NCBI GenBank assembly: GCA_947629235.1 | Contig: CANRCX010000015.1 | Location: 1 to 36,194 of the forward strand | Source: an uncultured Bacilli bacterium | GTDB taxonomy: Bacteria > Bacillota_I > Bacilli_A > RF39 > UBA660 | Length of the DNA: 36,194 bases | Direction: 5' to 3' | In this document: in pieces, positions 10,518 to 19,834 of the stretch | Layout: each line of letters opens with the position of its first letter | Numbering within the stretch: the stretch's first letter is position 1 | Notes under the pieces: model-generated | The model's input: the letters and a program-made list of their open reading frames with translations, nothing else | The model's database searches: none | What the model was told of the DNA's origin: nothing | Translations under genes and position numbers: made by a program

Positions 10518-11326
10518 TATTCAGAAACCTCCTCACCAGTAGTTTCAGTTTCTGTTGTTTCTTCTGTTTCTTCTACTTCTTCAATTTTTTCTTCAGTAGT
10601 AGTTTCTTCTGTATTTTCAACAGCAGTTTCAGTTTCAACTACGCTTTCTTCTTCAGTAGATTCTTCATCATAAGAAATTAATTCAACAGGTTCTGTATAT
10701 TTACTACCTTTAATTGCTTCTTTAATGAATACAAATGAATTTTTAGCTCCTGGAACATTTCCACTTACTAATATACATTTATTTTCCATATCAACATCAA
10801 CTATCATTAAGTTTTGAATAGTGATTGTTTCATTACCCATATGTCCTGGTAATTTTTTACCTTTTAAAACTCTCATTGGTCTCATTGTACCAAGTGATCC
10901 TACACGTCTGTGATAAGTAGAACCATGAGTTTCTGGTCCACGAGATTGATTCCATCTCTTAATAACACCTTGGAAACCTTTACCTTTAGATGTACCAGTT
11001 ACATCTACTGTGTCTCCGTTTTTAAATACATCAGCTTCAATAACTTGTCCAAGTGTGTAAGAAGATGTGTCAATTCCTCTTATTTCTTTTAAGAAGCGCT
11101 TAGGTGATGTATTTGCTTTTTTAACATGTCCCATTTCTGGTTTGTTAGATGACTTTTCTTTTTTGTCAAAAGCACCTAATTGAATTGCATTATACCCATC
11201 TTTTTCAACAGTTTTGATTTGAGTTACAACATTACTTGGAACTTCTATAACTGTAACAGGTATTAATTTTCCGTCAGTTGTGAATACTTCAGTCATTCCA
11301 ACTTTACGTCCTAAGATTCCTTTCAT
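10517..11326 (-). CDS. rplC: 50S ribosomal protein L3 with acidic Glu/Thr-rich C-terminal tail
   Basis: [64 protein letters not shown]; about 50-residue acidic tail. Confidence 0.97.
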   Translation of the reverse strand: MKGILGRKVGMTEVFTTDGKLIPVTVIEVPSNVVTQIKTVEKDGYNAIQLGAFDKKEKSSNKPEMGHVKKANTSPKRFLKEIRGIDTSSYTLGQVIEADVFKNGDTVDVTGTSKGKGFQGVIKRWNQSRGPETHGSTYHRRVGSLGTMRPMRVLKGKKLPGHMGNETITIQNLMIVDVDMENKCILVSGNVPGAKNSFVFIKEAIKGSKYTEPVELISYDEESTEEESVVETETAVENTEETTTEEKIEEVEETEETTETETTGEEVSE

Positions 11327-11350
11327 TTTAACTTTCCTTTCCTACTTTAC

Positions 11351-11659
11351 TTATTTTTTTATTTCAATATCTACTCCACTTGGTACATCCAAATGAGCAA
11401 GAGCATCAATTGTTTCTTTACTAGGTGATGTGATATCGATTAATCTTTTGTGAGTTCTAATTTCAAATTGTTCACGAGAATCTTTGTATTTGTGAACAGC
11501 TCTCAATATAGTGATTTTTTCAATTTCTGTTGGTAGTGGAACAGGTCCGCTAACAACTCCACCAGTTCTTTTAACAGTCTCAACAATTTTTGAGCAAGCT
11601 TGATCAACACTTCTGTGATCAAATGATTTAAGTCTGATTCTTACTTTGTCTTTAGACAT
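11351..11659 (-). CDS. rpsJ: 30S ribosomal protein S10
   Basis: [71 protein letters not shown]. Confidence 0.98.
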   Translation of the reverse strand: MSKDKVRIRLKSFDHRSVDQACSKIVETVKRTGGVVSGPVPLPTEIEKITILRAVHKYKDSREQFEIRTHKRLIDITSPSKETIDALAHLDVPSGVDIEIKK

Positions 11660-11790
11660 ATTAATTTTCCTCCTTCGCCTATAATTTTTTATAGACTTGC
11701 TAAATGCAAATTACCTGATTTTAAATTAAGTTTATAATTCAACTTAACCTGGTGTATCAGCAACCTTGCATATCATCGCCAAGTCAATTA
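11660..11790 (-). promoter_or_regulatory. Candidate S10 operon 5' leader (structured)
   Basis: About 130 nt from the predicted start site to rpsJ. Hairpins TTAAGTT/AACTTAA and CTATAA/TTATAG, plus long-range ATGCAA/TTGCAT and TTGCTGA/TTAGCAA complementarities; AAGGAGG ribosome binding site. Confidence 0.5.
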
Positions 11791-11796
11791 CAATTA

Positions 11797-11825
11797 ATTA
11801 TATGGCAAAATAAAAGAAAAATCAA
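11797..11825 (-). promoter_or_regulatory. S10 operon promoter: TTGATT - 17 nt - TATAAT
   Basis: Minus-strand hexamers at 11820-11825 (-35) and 11797-11802 (-10). Confidence 0.75.
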
Positions 11826-11868
11826 GCATTTTTTCTTAATTTTCCTTAAAAATTTCACACTTTTTTAT

Positions 11869-12846
11869 CTACTTATTTAATGTATTAAGTGCTTCAATAA
11901 TTTCTTTTACATCTTTTACTTCAGAAAATTTATTTTCTTTATCAGATTTAGTAACCCTAACATCAAAAGTATTATTTTTATCATATAATCTAAATAGTGT
12001 TTTACTTATGTAGTTTTCATCTTTATATTCAAACATATCAATTTTAGGATTTTCTGATACATTCTTTAAATCTACATCACTTTTTAAAGCATAATATATT
12101 TCAATATAATAATTATTTCCATTTTCCTTATTTGGTACATCTGTTAATATTTGTATTCCATCAATATAAATATTTTTTATTTTTGAATATGATTTTAATT
12201 TTTGATCAAATGGTAGTGGTAAAAAAGTTGCCATATCAAATGCATAAGGTTCATTATTTGAAATAGAAATTGTTTCAATTGCATTATTCATAAGCGTAAA
12301 AGCTTCATTATCGTTAATATTTACTATTTCTTTTTCTATTTGAGCATCAGATACTATATTTGTTTCAAATTTTGTTTTTATATATACATAATTTTTAAAA
12401 TATGTATCATCTTTAATTAACTTAGCTTCTGTTTTTTTTTGTGATACAACTTTATAATCAGAATAATCGTCTTTTATAATATCTGAAATTGAAGATACTT
12501 TTCCAACATTTATATTTACATTAAGATTACTTTTTTTATCATTTGTATATGATTTTAAAGTAATTGTATTAGATTCTATTAATTCTAATAGTTTTACTAA
12601 ATTTGTTGCAGTAAATGTATATCCATCAAAACTAAATTTACTAGTTATTTCATCTATAGAATAATCTGTTTTTGTTATACTTTCTGGATATTTTAATTCT
12701 GTTGTTATTGTTTGATCACCATCTGGATTTTTAGCAGGGTCATCTGTTGAAGGATTTTTTTTGCTTTGTGCAATTCCAATCAATCCTAATATCATAGTAA
12801 TTAATAATAGTCCACCAATTACATATAAAATAATTTTATTTTTCAT
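11869..12846 (-). CDS. Uncharacterised membrane-anchored extracytoplasmic protein
   Basis: Long ORF; N-terminal TM segment (IILYVIGGLLLITMILGLIGIA) followed by a polar domain. No family recognised. Confidence 0.8.
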   Translation of the reverse strand: MKNKIILYVIGGLLLITMILGLIGIAQSKKNPSTDDPAKNPDGDQTITTELKYPESITKTDYSIDEITSKFSFDGYTFTATNLVKLLELIESNTITLKSYTNDKKSNLNVNINVGKVSSISDIIKDDYSDYKVVSQKKTEAKLIKDDTYFKNYVYIKTKFETNIVSDAQIEKEIVNINDNEAFTLMNNAIETISISNNEPYAFDMATFLPLPFDQKLKSYSKIKNIYIDGIQILTDVPNKENGNNYYIEIYYALKSDVDLKNVSENPKIDMFEYKDENYISKTLFRLYDKNNTFDVRVTKSDKENKFSEVKDVKEIIEALNTLNK

Positions 12847-12858
12847 ATTTCTTCACCT

Positions 12859-14535
12859 CTATTTATTATTTAATATTAAATTTTTAACAGTTTCACATAT
12901 TTCTTTTATAATATCAGACTGATTACTTAAATATGCTAAATCTTCTTGAGATAAAACTGTATAACCTTCTTCATCAGTTAATGTATAAGATTTTTCTAGA
13001 TTTGGTATATCTAATGTAGGATTTTCTTTAGATGTAATAACAGAATTTAATTTAAGAACAGGATCATTACTCAAATCTGTATAAAGTTCTAAATCAATTG
13101 TACCTGACATTAAATTATCTTTTGTATCTAAATCAGTATATTTATATTTAACTTTAGAATATGTTTTATTATTTTCTATATTAATTTCTCCAGTAAATAT
13201 TTTATTATCTATATCATATTTTCCAGTGATGTTTAATACTTCTTTTTTATTTTCAGTTTTTATTAAAGTAAAGTAATAATATCCATTAATATTGCTAAAT
13301 TCAAAATAATAATCATCGCCAATATATACTTCTAATGATATAAGGTTAGTATTAGCTAAATCAGTATATAAATTTACATTAATATTTTTTGATGTTCTTT
13401 TTTCAGACACTAATTTTGATAATATATTTCTGATAGTTTCTTTATCTTTGCCTGTTATATTTTCTAATTCTTCAAGTACTGAATTATCATTAATAAATCT
13501 ATTAAAAGTTTTATTATATATATTAGTTACTTTTTCACCACTTAATAAACAGTTAACTTTTAACGCAACTACTGTAGTATCATGTATTTTTTTGAATACA
13601 ATTTTTCTTTGTAAATCGTCTTCTCCTATAATATCTATTATACTATCTTTTGTTTTTTCTAATACATTATATATAGATGTTAATTTTCTAATATCATACG
13701 TTAAAAATTGTTCTGAATTTTCTATATTTAATAAATTTAATTTAACATATTTTTCTTCTTCATTTGTATCATTAATTGGAAGTTGAAAATATGTTTTTCC
13801 ATCTTGTAAATGTAATTTTGTATCAAAAATAGGATTATTAGACTTAGATGCAATAATTTGTGTATATATATTTCCTTTTTTTACATCAAATCCAATATCT
13901 GTTTTAATGTTAATATCATTTAACATTTCTAATTTTGTATTATTTTCTGATATATCAGTATTAAAATTTACACTATAAGTGTTAACACTAGTATTTTTAA
14001 ATTCATTTATTTCTTCTTTGATATTATCAAATAATGAATTAATAATATCATCAAATACTTTTGTAGGTGTCATAACGAAATAATAATAAACTATAAATAA
14101 AAGTAATAATACTGCAAAAAAGCTTATTAAAGTGATGAAATATTTATTTGATTTATTTTTATAATATATTTCATCATGTATCTCTTCTTTAAATTCTTTA
14201 GTATCTTCAGCATTGTTTTGTGAAGATGCTTCTTGAGTAACCTTTTTAGCTTCTTCTTGTGTTCCTTTTACTCCTGGTTCATTATTATTTTGCTGTTGAT
14301 TTCCTTTATGTGCACCTGTTATTTTAGAAAACAATGTTTTTTTAGGTGGTTCTTCTTTTATCTCAGTCTTTTTAGGTGGTTCTAGTACAACCGGTTTACT
14401 TGGTTCAAAAACATTATTATCTAACTTATCATTAAGATTATTAGCATTATTATTTTCTACATTGTTAACATTATTTTCTACATTGTTAACATTATTTTCT
14501 ACATTATTTAAATTTTCATTTCCCTTTTCATTCAT
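12859..14535 (-). CDS. Uncharacterised protein: Asn-rich repetitive N-terminus, single TM, large extracytoplasmic domain
   Basis: NNVENNVNNVENNVNNVENN repeat; TM at YFITLISFFAVLLLLFIVYYYFV. Confidence 0.8.
   Translation of the reverse strand: MNEKGNENLNNVENNVNNVENNVNNVENNNANNLNDKLDNNVFEPSKPVVLEPPKKTEIKEEPPKKTLFSKITGAHKGNQQQNNNEPGVKGTQEEAKKVTQEASSQNNAEDTKEFKEEIHDEIYYKNKSNKYFITLISFFAVLLLLFIVYYYFVMTPTKVFDDIINSLFDNIKEEINEFKNTSVNTYSVNFNTDISENNTKLEMLNDINIKTDIGFDVKKGNIYTQIIASKSNNPIFDTKLHLQDGKTYFQLPINDTNEEEKYVKLNLLNIENSEQFLTYDIRKLTSIYNVLEKTKDSIIDIIGEDDLQRKIVFKKIHDTTVVALKVNCLLSGEKVTNIYNKTFNRFINDNSVLEELENITGKDKETIRNILSKLVSEKRTSKNINVNLYTDLANTNLISLEVYIGDDYYFEFSNINGYYYFTLIKTENKKEVLNITGKYDIDNKIFTGEINIENNKTYSKVKYKYTDLDTKDNLMSGTIDLELYTDLSNDPVLKLNSVITSKENPTLDIPNLEKSYTLTDEEGYTVLSQEDLAYLSNQSDIIKEICETVKNLILNNK
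14450..14506. repeat. In-frame 21-bp tandem repeat (about 2.7 copies, unit TTATTTTCTACATTGTTAACA)
   Basis: Units at 14450-14470 and 14471-14491, partial at 14492-14506; encodes the repeated VNNVENN. Confidence 0.85.
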
Positions 14536-14547
14536 AATTTTTACCTC

Positions 14548-16047
14548 TTATTCTATTATTAGACTTTCGCCAGTCATTTCTTTTGGCTTACTTATTTCAT
14601 ACATATCAATAATTGTTGGTATAACATCTCTTAGTGTTCCGTTTGGCTTTAACTTGTATTTATCACTACATATTATAAATGGTACCTTACTATCTGTATG
14701 ACTTGTATTTATTTCCCCATCATTATTTTTCATCATTTCTACATTTCCATGATCAGATGTTATAACTAAATCATAAAAGTTTTCTGTAGATTTTTCAAGT
14801 ATTTTACCAATACATATGTCACATGCTTCTAAAGCTCTTACAACAGCTTGTATATTTCCAGAATGCCCTACCATATCTGGATTTGCAAAATTAACAAGTA
14901 TAAAATCAAAATCATCTTCCATCGCGTCGAGCACAGCAGTTGTAACTTCTACTATATTCATTTCTGGTTTTATATCATACCTAGCCACTTTTGGCGAGGG
15001 GACTAATATTTTAAACAAATTTTTATCACTAAATTCTTCTGCTCCATCAAAGAAATATGTAACATGCTGATATTTTGGTACTTCTGCTATACGAGCTTGT
15101 TTAAATCCTAAATCAGCTAGATATTTACCAAATGTATTAGATATTGTTTCGTTTGTATATGCTCCATCAATTAATTCATTAGTACTATAAAGTGACATAT
15201 ATTTAACATTTTTAAATCTTTTAACATTGAACATATTGAATGTTGGATCTACAAATGAAGATATTAATTCTTCCATTCTTTCAGGTCTAAAATCTACAAA
15301 TAAAACTCCATCATTTTCTTTTATATTAGATCCTTTGGTTATTACACTAGGATTTACAAATTCATCTGTTATATTGTTTTTATAATGTAAGTCAATACAT
15401 CTTTCATAATCTGAAAAAGTATTACCAATATTATGAGAAATTACATCATATGCTTTTTTTACTCTATCATAATTTCCATCGTTATCCATTGCATAATATC
15501 TTCCACAAATTGTTCCAATATTTCCAAGTGATAATTTATTTATTTTTTGCATAAAGTTTTTAATTACATCTTTTGCTGTTTTTTGACCTGAATCTTCTCC
15601 ATCTGTTATGAAATGAAAAAATACATTTTTAATTCCCCTAATTTTAGCAAGAGCAAGCACTGCATAAAAATGATCCATACTCGAATGATTAGTACTAGTT
15701 GATATTAAACCTATTAGATGTAATGTAGATTTATTTTCATTAACATGGTCCATTAAATCGAGTAAATTATCATTGTCAAAGAAACTTTTATCTTTAATAC
15801 TATTATTTATTATTGTATATGGTTGAATTATCGTTCTACCACTACCAATAGTTATATGACCTGTTTCGCTATTTCCAATTACACCTTTTGGAAGTCCAAC
15901 TTCTTCTCCGCCAGTCGAAAGTTCACTAACAGGGAATTTCGTCAATATATTTGTTAAATTTGTTAAATTAGACATTTTAATAGCATTACCATTTTCATTT
16001 TCTCTTATGCCAAAACCATCTAATATTAATAAAATAATCTTTTTCAT
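14548..16047 (-). CDS. gpmI: 2,3-bisphosphoglycerate-independent phosphoglycerate mutase
   Basis: LILDGFGIR, GLPKGVIGNSETGHITIGSGR, TSDHGNVEMM. Confidence 0.95.
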   Translation of the reverse strand: MKKIILLILDGFGIRENENGNAIKMSNLTNLTNILTKFPVSELSTGGEEVGLPKGVIGNSETGHITIGSGRTIIQPYTIINNSIKDKSFFDNDNLLDLMDHVNENKSTLHLIGLISTSTNHSSMDHFYAVLALAKIRGIKNVFFHFITDGEDSGQKTAKDVIKNFMQKINKLSLGNIGTICGRYYAMDNDGNYDRVKKAYDVISHNIGNTFSDYERCIDLHYKNNITDEFVNPSVITKGSNIKENDGVLFVDFRPERMEELISSFVDPTFNMFNVKRFKNVKYMSLYSTNELIDGAYTNETISNTFGKYLADLGFKQARIAEVPKYQHVTYFFDGAEEFSDKNLFKILVPSPKVARYDIKPEMNIVEVTTAVLDAMEDDFDFILVNFANPDMVGHSGNIQAVVRALEACDICIGKILEKSTENFYDLVITSDHGNVEMMKNNDGEINTSHTDSKVPFIICSDKYKLKPNGTLRDVIPTIIDMYEISKPKEMTGESLIIE

Positions 16048-16126
16048 TTCTTTCTCCTATATACATTTTAACATATAAATTAAAAAAATTAAATGTATAT
16101 TTCATTTAATCTTCAAGTAATACATT

Positions 16127-16891
16127 TTATGATTTAACATTAATCATATCTAATCTTAATTTATCAGCAATAGTTACAATAAATTCACTATTAGTAGGTT
16201 TTGCTCTATCAATATCAACACTGTGCCCAAATATTTCTTCCATTAGATCAATATCACCCCTTAACCACGATACTTCTATTGCATGTCTTATTGCTCTTTC
16301 TACTCTTTGAATAGATGTATTAAATTTTACTGATAAATCTGGATATAATTCCTTAGTTATGCCACCAATAAAACCTGGATTATCATAAACCATTAATATT
16401 GCTGAACGAATATACTGATATCCTTTTATATGAGATGGAATACCAAGTTCATGAAGTAAATTAGTAACTTTTATTTGTATGTCTTTGTCTTGTATTTCAA
16501 TTAGTTCTTCTTTATTTTTATTAATTTTAGCTATATCAATTATTATTTCTTTTAAATTTTCTATATCAAATGGTTTAATAGCAAAATATTTAACACCAAA
16601 TTCACTAACTTTTTTGATTATATCATCATCACCAAATGAAGACATAATTATAACATTCTTTTGAATATTGTTTTTATTTAAATATTTTAATACTCCAATA
16701 CCATCTTTTTCCGGCATTGATAAATCTAAAAGCATTACATCAAAATCTGTATTAGATTCTATTAATTTAACAGCTTCTAATCCATTACTAGCTGTATTTA
16801 CTACCTCTACTTCATCACTCTCATTAAAGTACTTCTTAATAAAACTTATCTGCACTGCATTATCGTCTACTACTAATACTTTAATTTTCAT
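16127..16891 (-). CDS. spo0A: Sporulation master regulator Spo0A (receiver + Spo0A C-terminal DNA-binding domain)
   Basis: Receiver VDD/LLDL/IIMSS/IKPF; LHELGIPSHIKGYQYIRSAI, RVERAIRHAIEVSWLRGDID, KPTNSEFIVTIADKLRL. Confidence 0.95.
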   Translation of the reverse strand: MKIKVLVVDDNAVQISFIKKYFNESDEVEVVNTASNGLEAVKLIESNTDFDVMLLDLSMPEKDGIGVLKYLNKNNIQKNVIIMSSFGDDDIIKKVSEFGVKYFAIKPFDIENLKEIIIDIAKINKNKEELIEIQDKDIQIKVTNLLHELGIPSHIKGYQYIRSAILMVYDNPGFIGGITKELYPDLSVKFNTSIQRVERAIRHAIEVSWLRGDIDLMEEIFGHSVDIDRAKPTNSEFIVTIADKLRLDMINVKS

Positions 16892-16941
16892 TCATCTCTC
16901 CTTTTTATTCATATCGTAGTTTTCATTATACTACATATATT

Positions 16942-16969
16942 ATTATATTTCTACAATAAATTTTGTCAA
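16942..16969 (-). promoter_or_regulatory. spo0A promoter candidate: TTGACA - 16 nt - TATAAT
   Basis: Minus-strand -35 at 16964-16969 and -10 at 16942-16947. Confidence 0.65.
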
Positions 16970-17003
16970 ATATTGTAAATCTATATTAAATCATTCATAA
17001 AAA

Positions 17004-17027
17004 AAGTAGATGAATTACCATCTACTT
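17004..17027 (-). terminator. Rho-independent terminator AAGTAGATG-GTAATT-CATCTACTT + T-run
   Basis: Perfect 9-bp stem followed on the minus strand by TTTTTT; the preceding CDS stop lies in the loop. Confidence 0.85.
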
Positions 17028-18193
17028 GTAAATCTTCCACCTTTTGAAGGGAATGTTACAAAATTTCTTGGGTTAACTGTTTTGCTTCCATCTTCACCAG
17101 GCATTACCATAAAGTGTAAGTGTGCTCCAGTGGAGCAAGTATCCCATCCACCATTTTTCTTTAGTGTGTAGCCTCCACCACCACTTTTACCAATTACTGT
17201 ATCAATATTAACATAAGCACCCATACTAACATTTATTGCAGATAAATGCATATATCTTGTTCTATATGATTTTCCTTTAATATTATGAAGTATAGTTACT
17301 ATATTACCACCACAACTTGATTTTCTTGTAATACCAACTACTTTACCAGGTGCTGCTGCATAAACATTAGTACCCATAGATACTGCAATATCTATACCAC
17401 TATGTATTTCTCTTCCATGAATTGGACAATTTCTATATCCCCATTCACTTGATATAGTACCACTCTTAGTAGGTCTTACCATTCCAGATGAATTTGGAAT
17501 ATCTGTCATACAAGCAACTAGTTCTTCATCTTCACTACAATCATTTTCTTTATATATTTTTTCGTAATATTCTATTGTTTTCTTTCTTTCTTTTATTTCA
17601 CTAGCAACATCAGTATGTTGATTCTCTAAGTCTTTTAAACTTACATTATATGAAGCTAATTTTTTATCTAATGCATCAATATTACTTTCACTTTCTTTTA
17701 TTTTATCTTGTAGTTCCTTTTGTAATTTTTTATTTTCTTCAATCATATTATACATTTCATCTATTAAATTATCATTATATTCTGTAAGTTCTTCTACTAC
17801 TGCACTTCTATATATAAAATCAGTAAATGATTTTGCTTGAAATACATATTCTAAATATACATTATCACCTTCAGATATTTGTAAAAATGCTAAAAGTGAA
17901 TCAATTTCTTCTTTTTTATTTTCAATTTCTGCATTTAATTCATCTATTTTAATAAGTATTTCTTCTATTTGATTTTCATTTTGCTCAATTAAATCTTCTA
18001 ATTCTTTAATTTCACTTTGAGCAGCTTGAATATTTTTCTGTACATTCTTTTGTCTTTCTACTATAGATGCTTGTTCTGCCTCATCTTTTGCTAATTCTTC
18101 TTTTAAGTGTTTTAATGTTTCTGCATGAGTAACATTAATACTTAAGAAAATACAAAATATAACAAATAAAATTTTATTTATTTTTTTCATCAT
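17015..18193 (-). CDS. EnvC/PcsB-like murein hydrolase activator: signal peptide, coiled coil, M23 (LytM) peptidase
   Basis: EWGYRNCPIHGREIHSGIDIA and GAHLHF metal-site motifs, long coiled coil; adjacent to ftsX. Confidence 0.9.
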   Translation of the reverse strand: MMKKINKILFVIFCIFLSINVTHAETLKHLKEELAKDEAEQASIVERQKNVQKNIQAAQSEIKELEDLIEQNENQIEEILIKIDELNAEIENKKEEIDSLLAFLQISEGDNVYLEYVFQAKSFTDFIYRSAVVEELTEYNDNLIDEMYNMIEENKKLQKELQDKIKESESNIDALDKKLASYNVSLKDLENQHTDVASEIKERKKTIEYYEKIYKENDCSEDEELVACMTDIPNSSGMVRPTKSGTISSEWGYRNCPIHGREIHSGIDIAVSMGTNVYAAAPGKVVGITRKSSCGGNIVTILHNIKGKSYRTRYMHLSAINVSMGAYVNIDTVIGKSGGGGYTLKKNGGWDTCSTGAHLHFMVMPGEDGSKTVNPRNFVTFPSKGGRFTSRW

Positions 18194-19089
18194 ATTTTTA
18201 AATATTTCCTTACTGCTCTATAACTACCAAATGCTCCAACTAAAACTCCAACTGCAATTAGTACAAGCATAACTATATAAATAATATTAGTAGGATTTAC
18301 AAGTGGAATAATTGCTGTAAATAAATGTCCACCTAATTTATCATATAGATATTGATATCCAAAACAACAAGCAAGTATAGGAATTACTGCTCCAATAAAT
18401 CCAAGAATAATTCCTTCAAAGAAGAATGGTTGTTTAATAAATGCGTTACTAGCACCAACAAGTCTTCTTATTTCAATTTCTCTTCTTCTTGATTGAATTG
18501 TTATTTTAATTGTATTACTAATTAAGAATGCTGTCACAAGTATTAGTGCTATTACAACTACATATGTAATCTTTTTTACTATATCAAATATTTTAATTAA
18601 TTCTTCTACTGATCCTTCACCATATTTAACTAAGTCTACATTTTCTATTTCTTTTATTACATCAGCAGTATCACCAATTGAATTAATATCTTCTACTTTT
18701 ATTAAAAATGTATCTTTAAGTGGATTTGTTTCATCTGTATATTGTGAAAGAATACTTTTAAATACTTCTGATTCATCTTGTATTTCTTCTTTAACTTGAT
18801 TTTTTGAATTAAATTCTATACTTTTAACATTAGATAATTCAGTTATTTTAGATTTTACTTCTTCTATCTCTTCTTCACTTACACCTCTTTTTAAGAATGT
18901 AACTATTGTTAAATCTTTTTCTATTTTAGTAGTAAAATTATTAACATTATATGAAAGGATTAAACTAAATCCTACTAAAATAAGTGTAATAGTTATACAA
19001 GAAATACTTGCAAGAGATAATGAAAAGTTTCTAAATACACCTTTAAATGATTCACTTATATTATTACTTAAAATTCTAAATGCCTTCAT
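18190..19089 (-). CDS. ftsX: Cell division protein FtsX
   Basis: FtsX topology (TM, extracytoplasmic domain, 3 TMs), IKITIQSRRREIEIRRLVGASNAFIKQPFFFEG; next to ftsE. Confidence 0.93.
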   Translation of the reverse strand: MKAFRILSNNISESFKGVFRNFSLSLASISCITITLILVGFSLILSYNVNNFTTKIEKDLTIVTFLKRGVSEEEIEEVKSKITELSNVKSIEFNSKNQVKEEIQDESEVFKSILSQYTDETNPLKDTFLIKVEDINSIGDTADVIKEIENVDLVKYGEGSVEELIKIFDIVKKITYVVVIALILVTAFLISNTIKITIQSRRREIEIRRLVGASNAFIKQPFFFEGIILGFIGAVIPILACCFGYQYLYDKLGGHLFTAIIPLVNPTNIIYIVMLVLIAVGVLVGAFGSYRAVRKYLKI

Positions 19090-19774
19090 TTTTATATTTT
19101 CCTTTCATTACATCTTTTGCTATCATTCCATTTTCAATAATAACAACTCTTTTTTTCATTTTATTTACTATTTTTTCATCATGTGTTGCCATTATTATAG
19201 TAGTTCCTAAATCTTCATTAATTGCTTCTATTACTTTCATAATTTCCATAGAAGTTTTAGGGTCTAAATTTCCTGTTGGTTCATCACATATTAAAACTTT
19301 TGGATTATTAACAATTGCTCTTGCTATTGATACTCTTTGTTGTTCACCACCACTTAGTTCATCTGGATAGCTTCTTGTTTTATCTTTTAATCCAACTTGC
19401 TCTATTGCTTTTAATGTTTTCTTTCTAATTTCTTCTTTTTTAAGACCATAAACTTCTAATGCAAAAGCTACATTTTCAAATACTGTTTTTTTAGGTAATA
19501 GTTTATAATCTTGAAAAACTATTCCAAGTTTTCTTCTTAATTTGTATACTTTTCCATTTCTAAGTTTAGCAACATTTACTCCACCAACATAAACTTCACC
19601 TTTTGTTGGACGCTCTTGTCTATATAATAATTTTATCAATGTACTTTTACCACTACCTGAGGCACCTATTACAAAGACAAATTCTCCTTTTGATATATTT
19701 AAGTTAACATCACATAAAGCAGTAACTCCATTAGGATATCTTTTATAAACATTTTTAAGTTCAATTAACTGCAT
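19076..19774 (-). CDS. ftsE: Cell division ATP-binding protein FtsE
   Basis: GASGSGKSTLIKLLYR, VFQDYKLLPKKTVFENVAFALEV, LSGGEQQRVSIARA, DEPTGNLD. Confidence 0.95.
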   Translation of the reverse strand: MQLIELKNVYKRYPNGVTALCDVNLNISKGEFVFVIGASGSGKSTLIKLLYRQERPTKGEVYVGGVNVAKLRNGKVYKLRRKLGIVFQDYKLLPKKTVFENVAFALEVYGLKKEEIRKKTLKAIEQVGLKDKTRSYPDELSGGEQQRVSIARAIVNNPKVLICDEPTGNLDPKTSMEIMKVIEAINEDLGTTIIMATHDEKIVNKMKKRVVIIENGMIAKDVMKGKYKNEGI

Positions 19775-19834
19775 ACTTCCTCCTATAAATATTATATATG
19801 ATAATTTTTAGTAATTTATTGACAATATTTTCCT

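Noticed and set aside
2516-11092. Plus-strand ORFs antisense to the ribosomal protein genes (e.g. 2516-2773, 4354-4650, 7932-8210)
   Set aside because: They mirror strongly conserved minus-strand r-protein genes, have Phe/Leu/Ser-rich low-complexity translations typical of antisense frames in AT-rich DNA, and lack ribosome binding sites.
14450-14506. CRISPR-like repeats
   Set aside because: Contiguous repeats without spacers, in frame within a CDS.
16055-16110. Small RNA between gpmI and spo0A
   Set aside because: ATATACATTT/AAATGTATAT is better explained as a terminator-like hairpin downstream of spo0A; no independent promoter seen.
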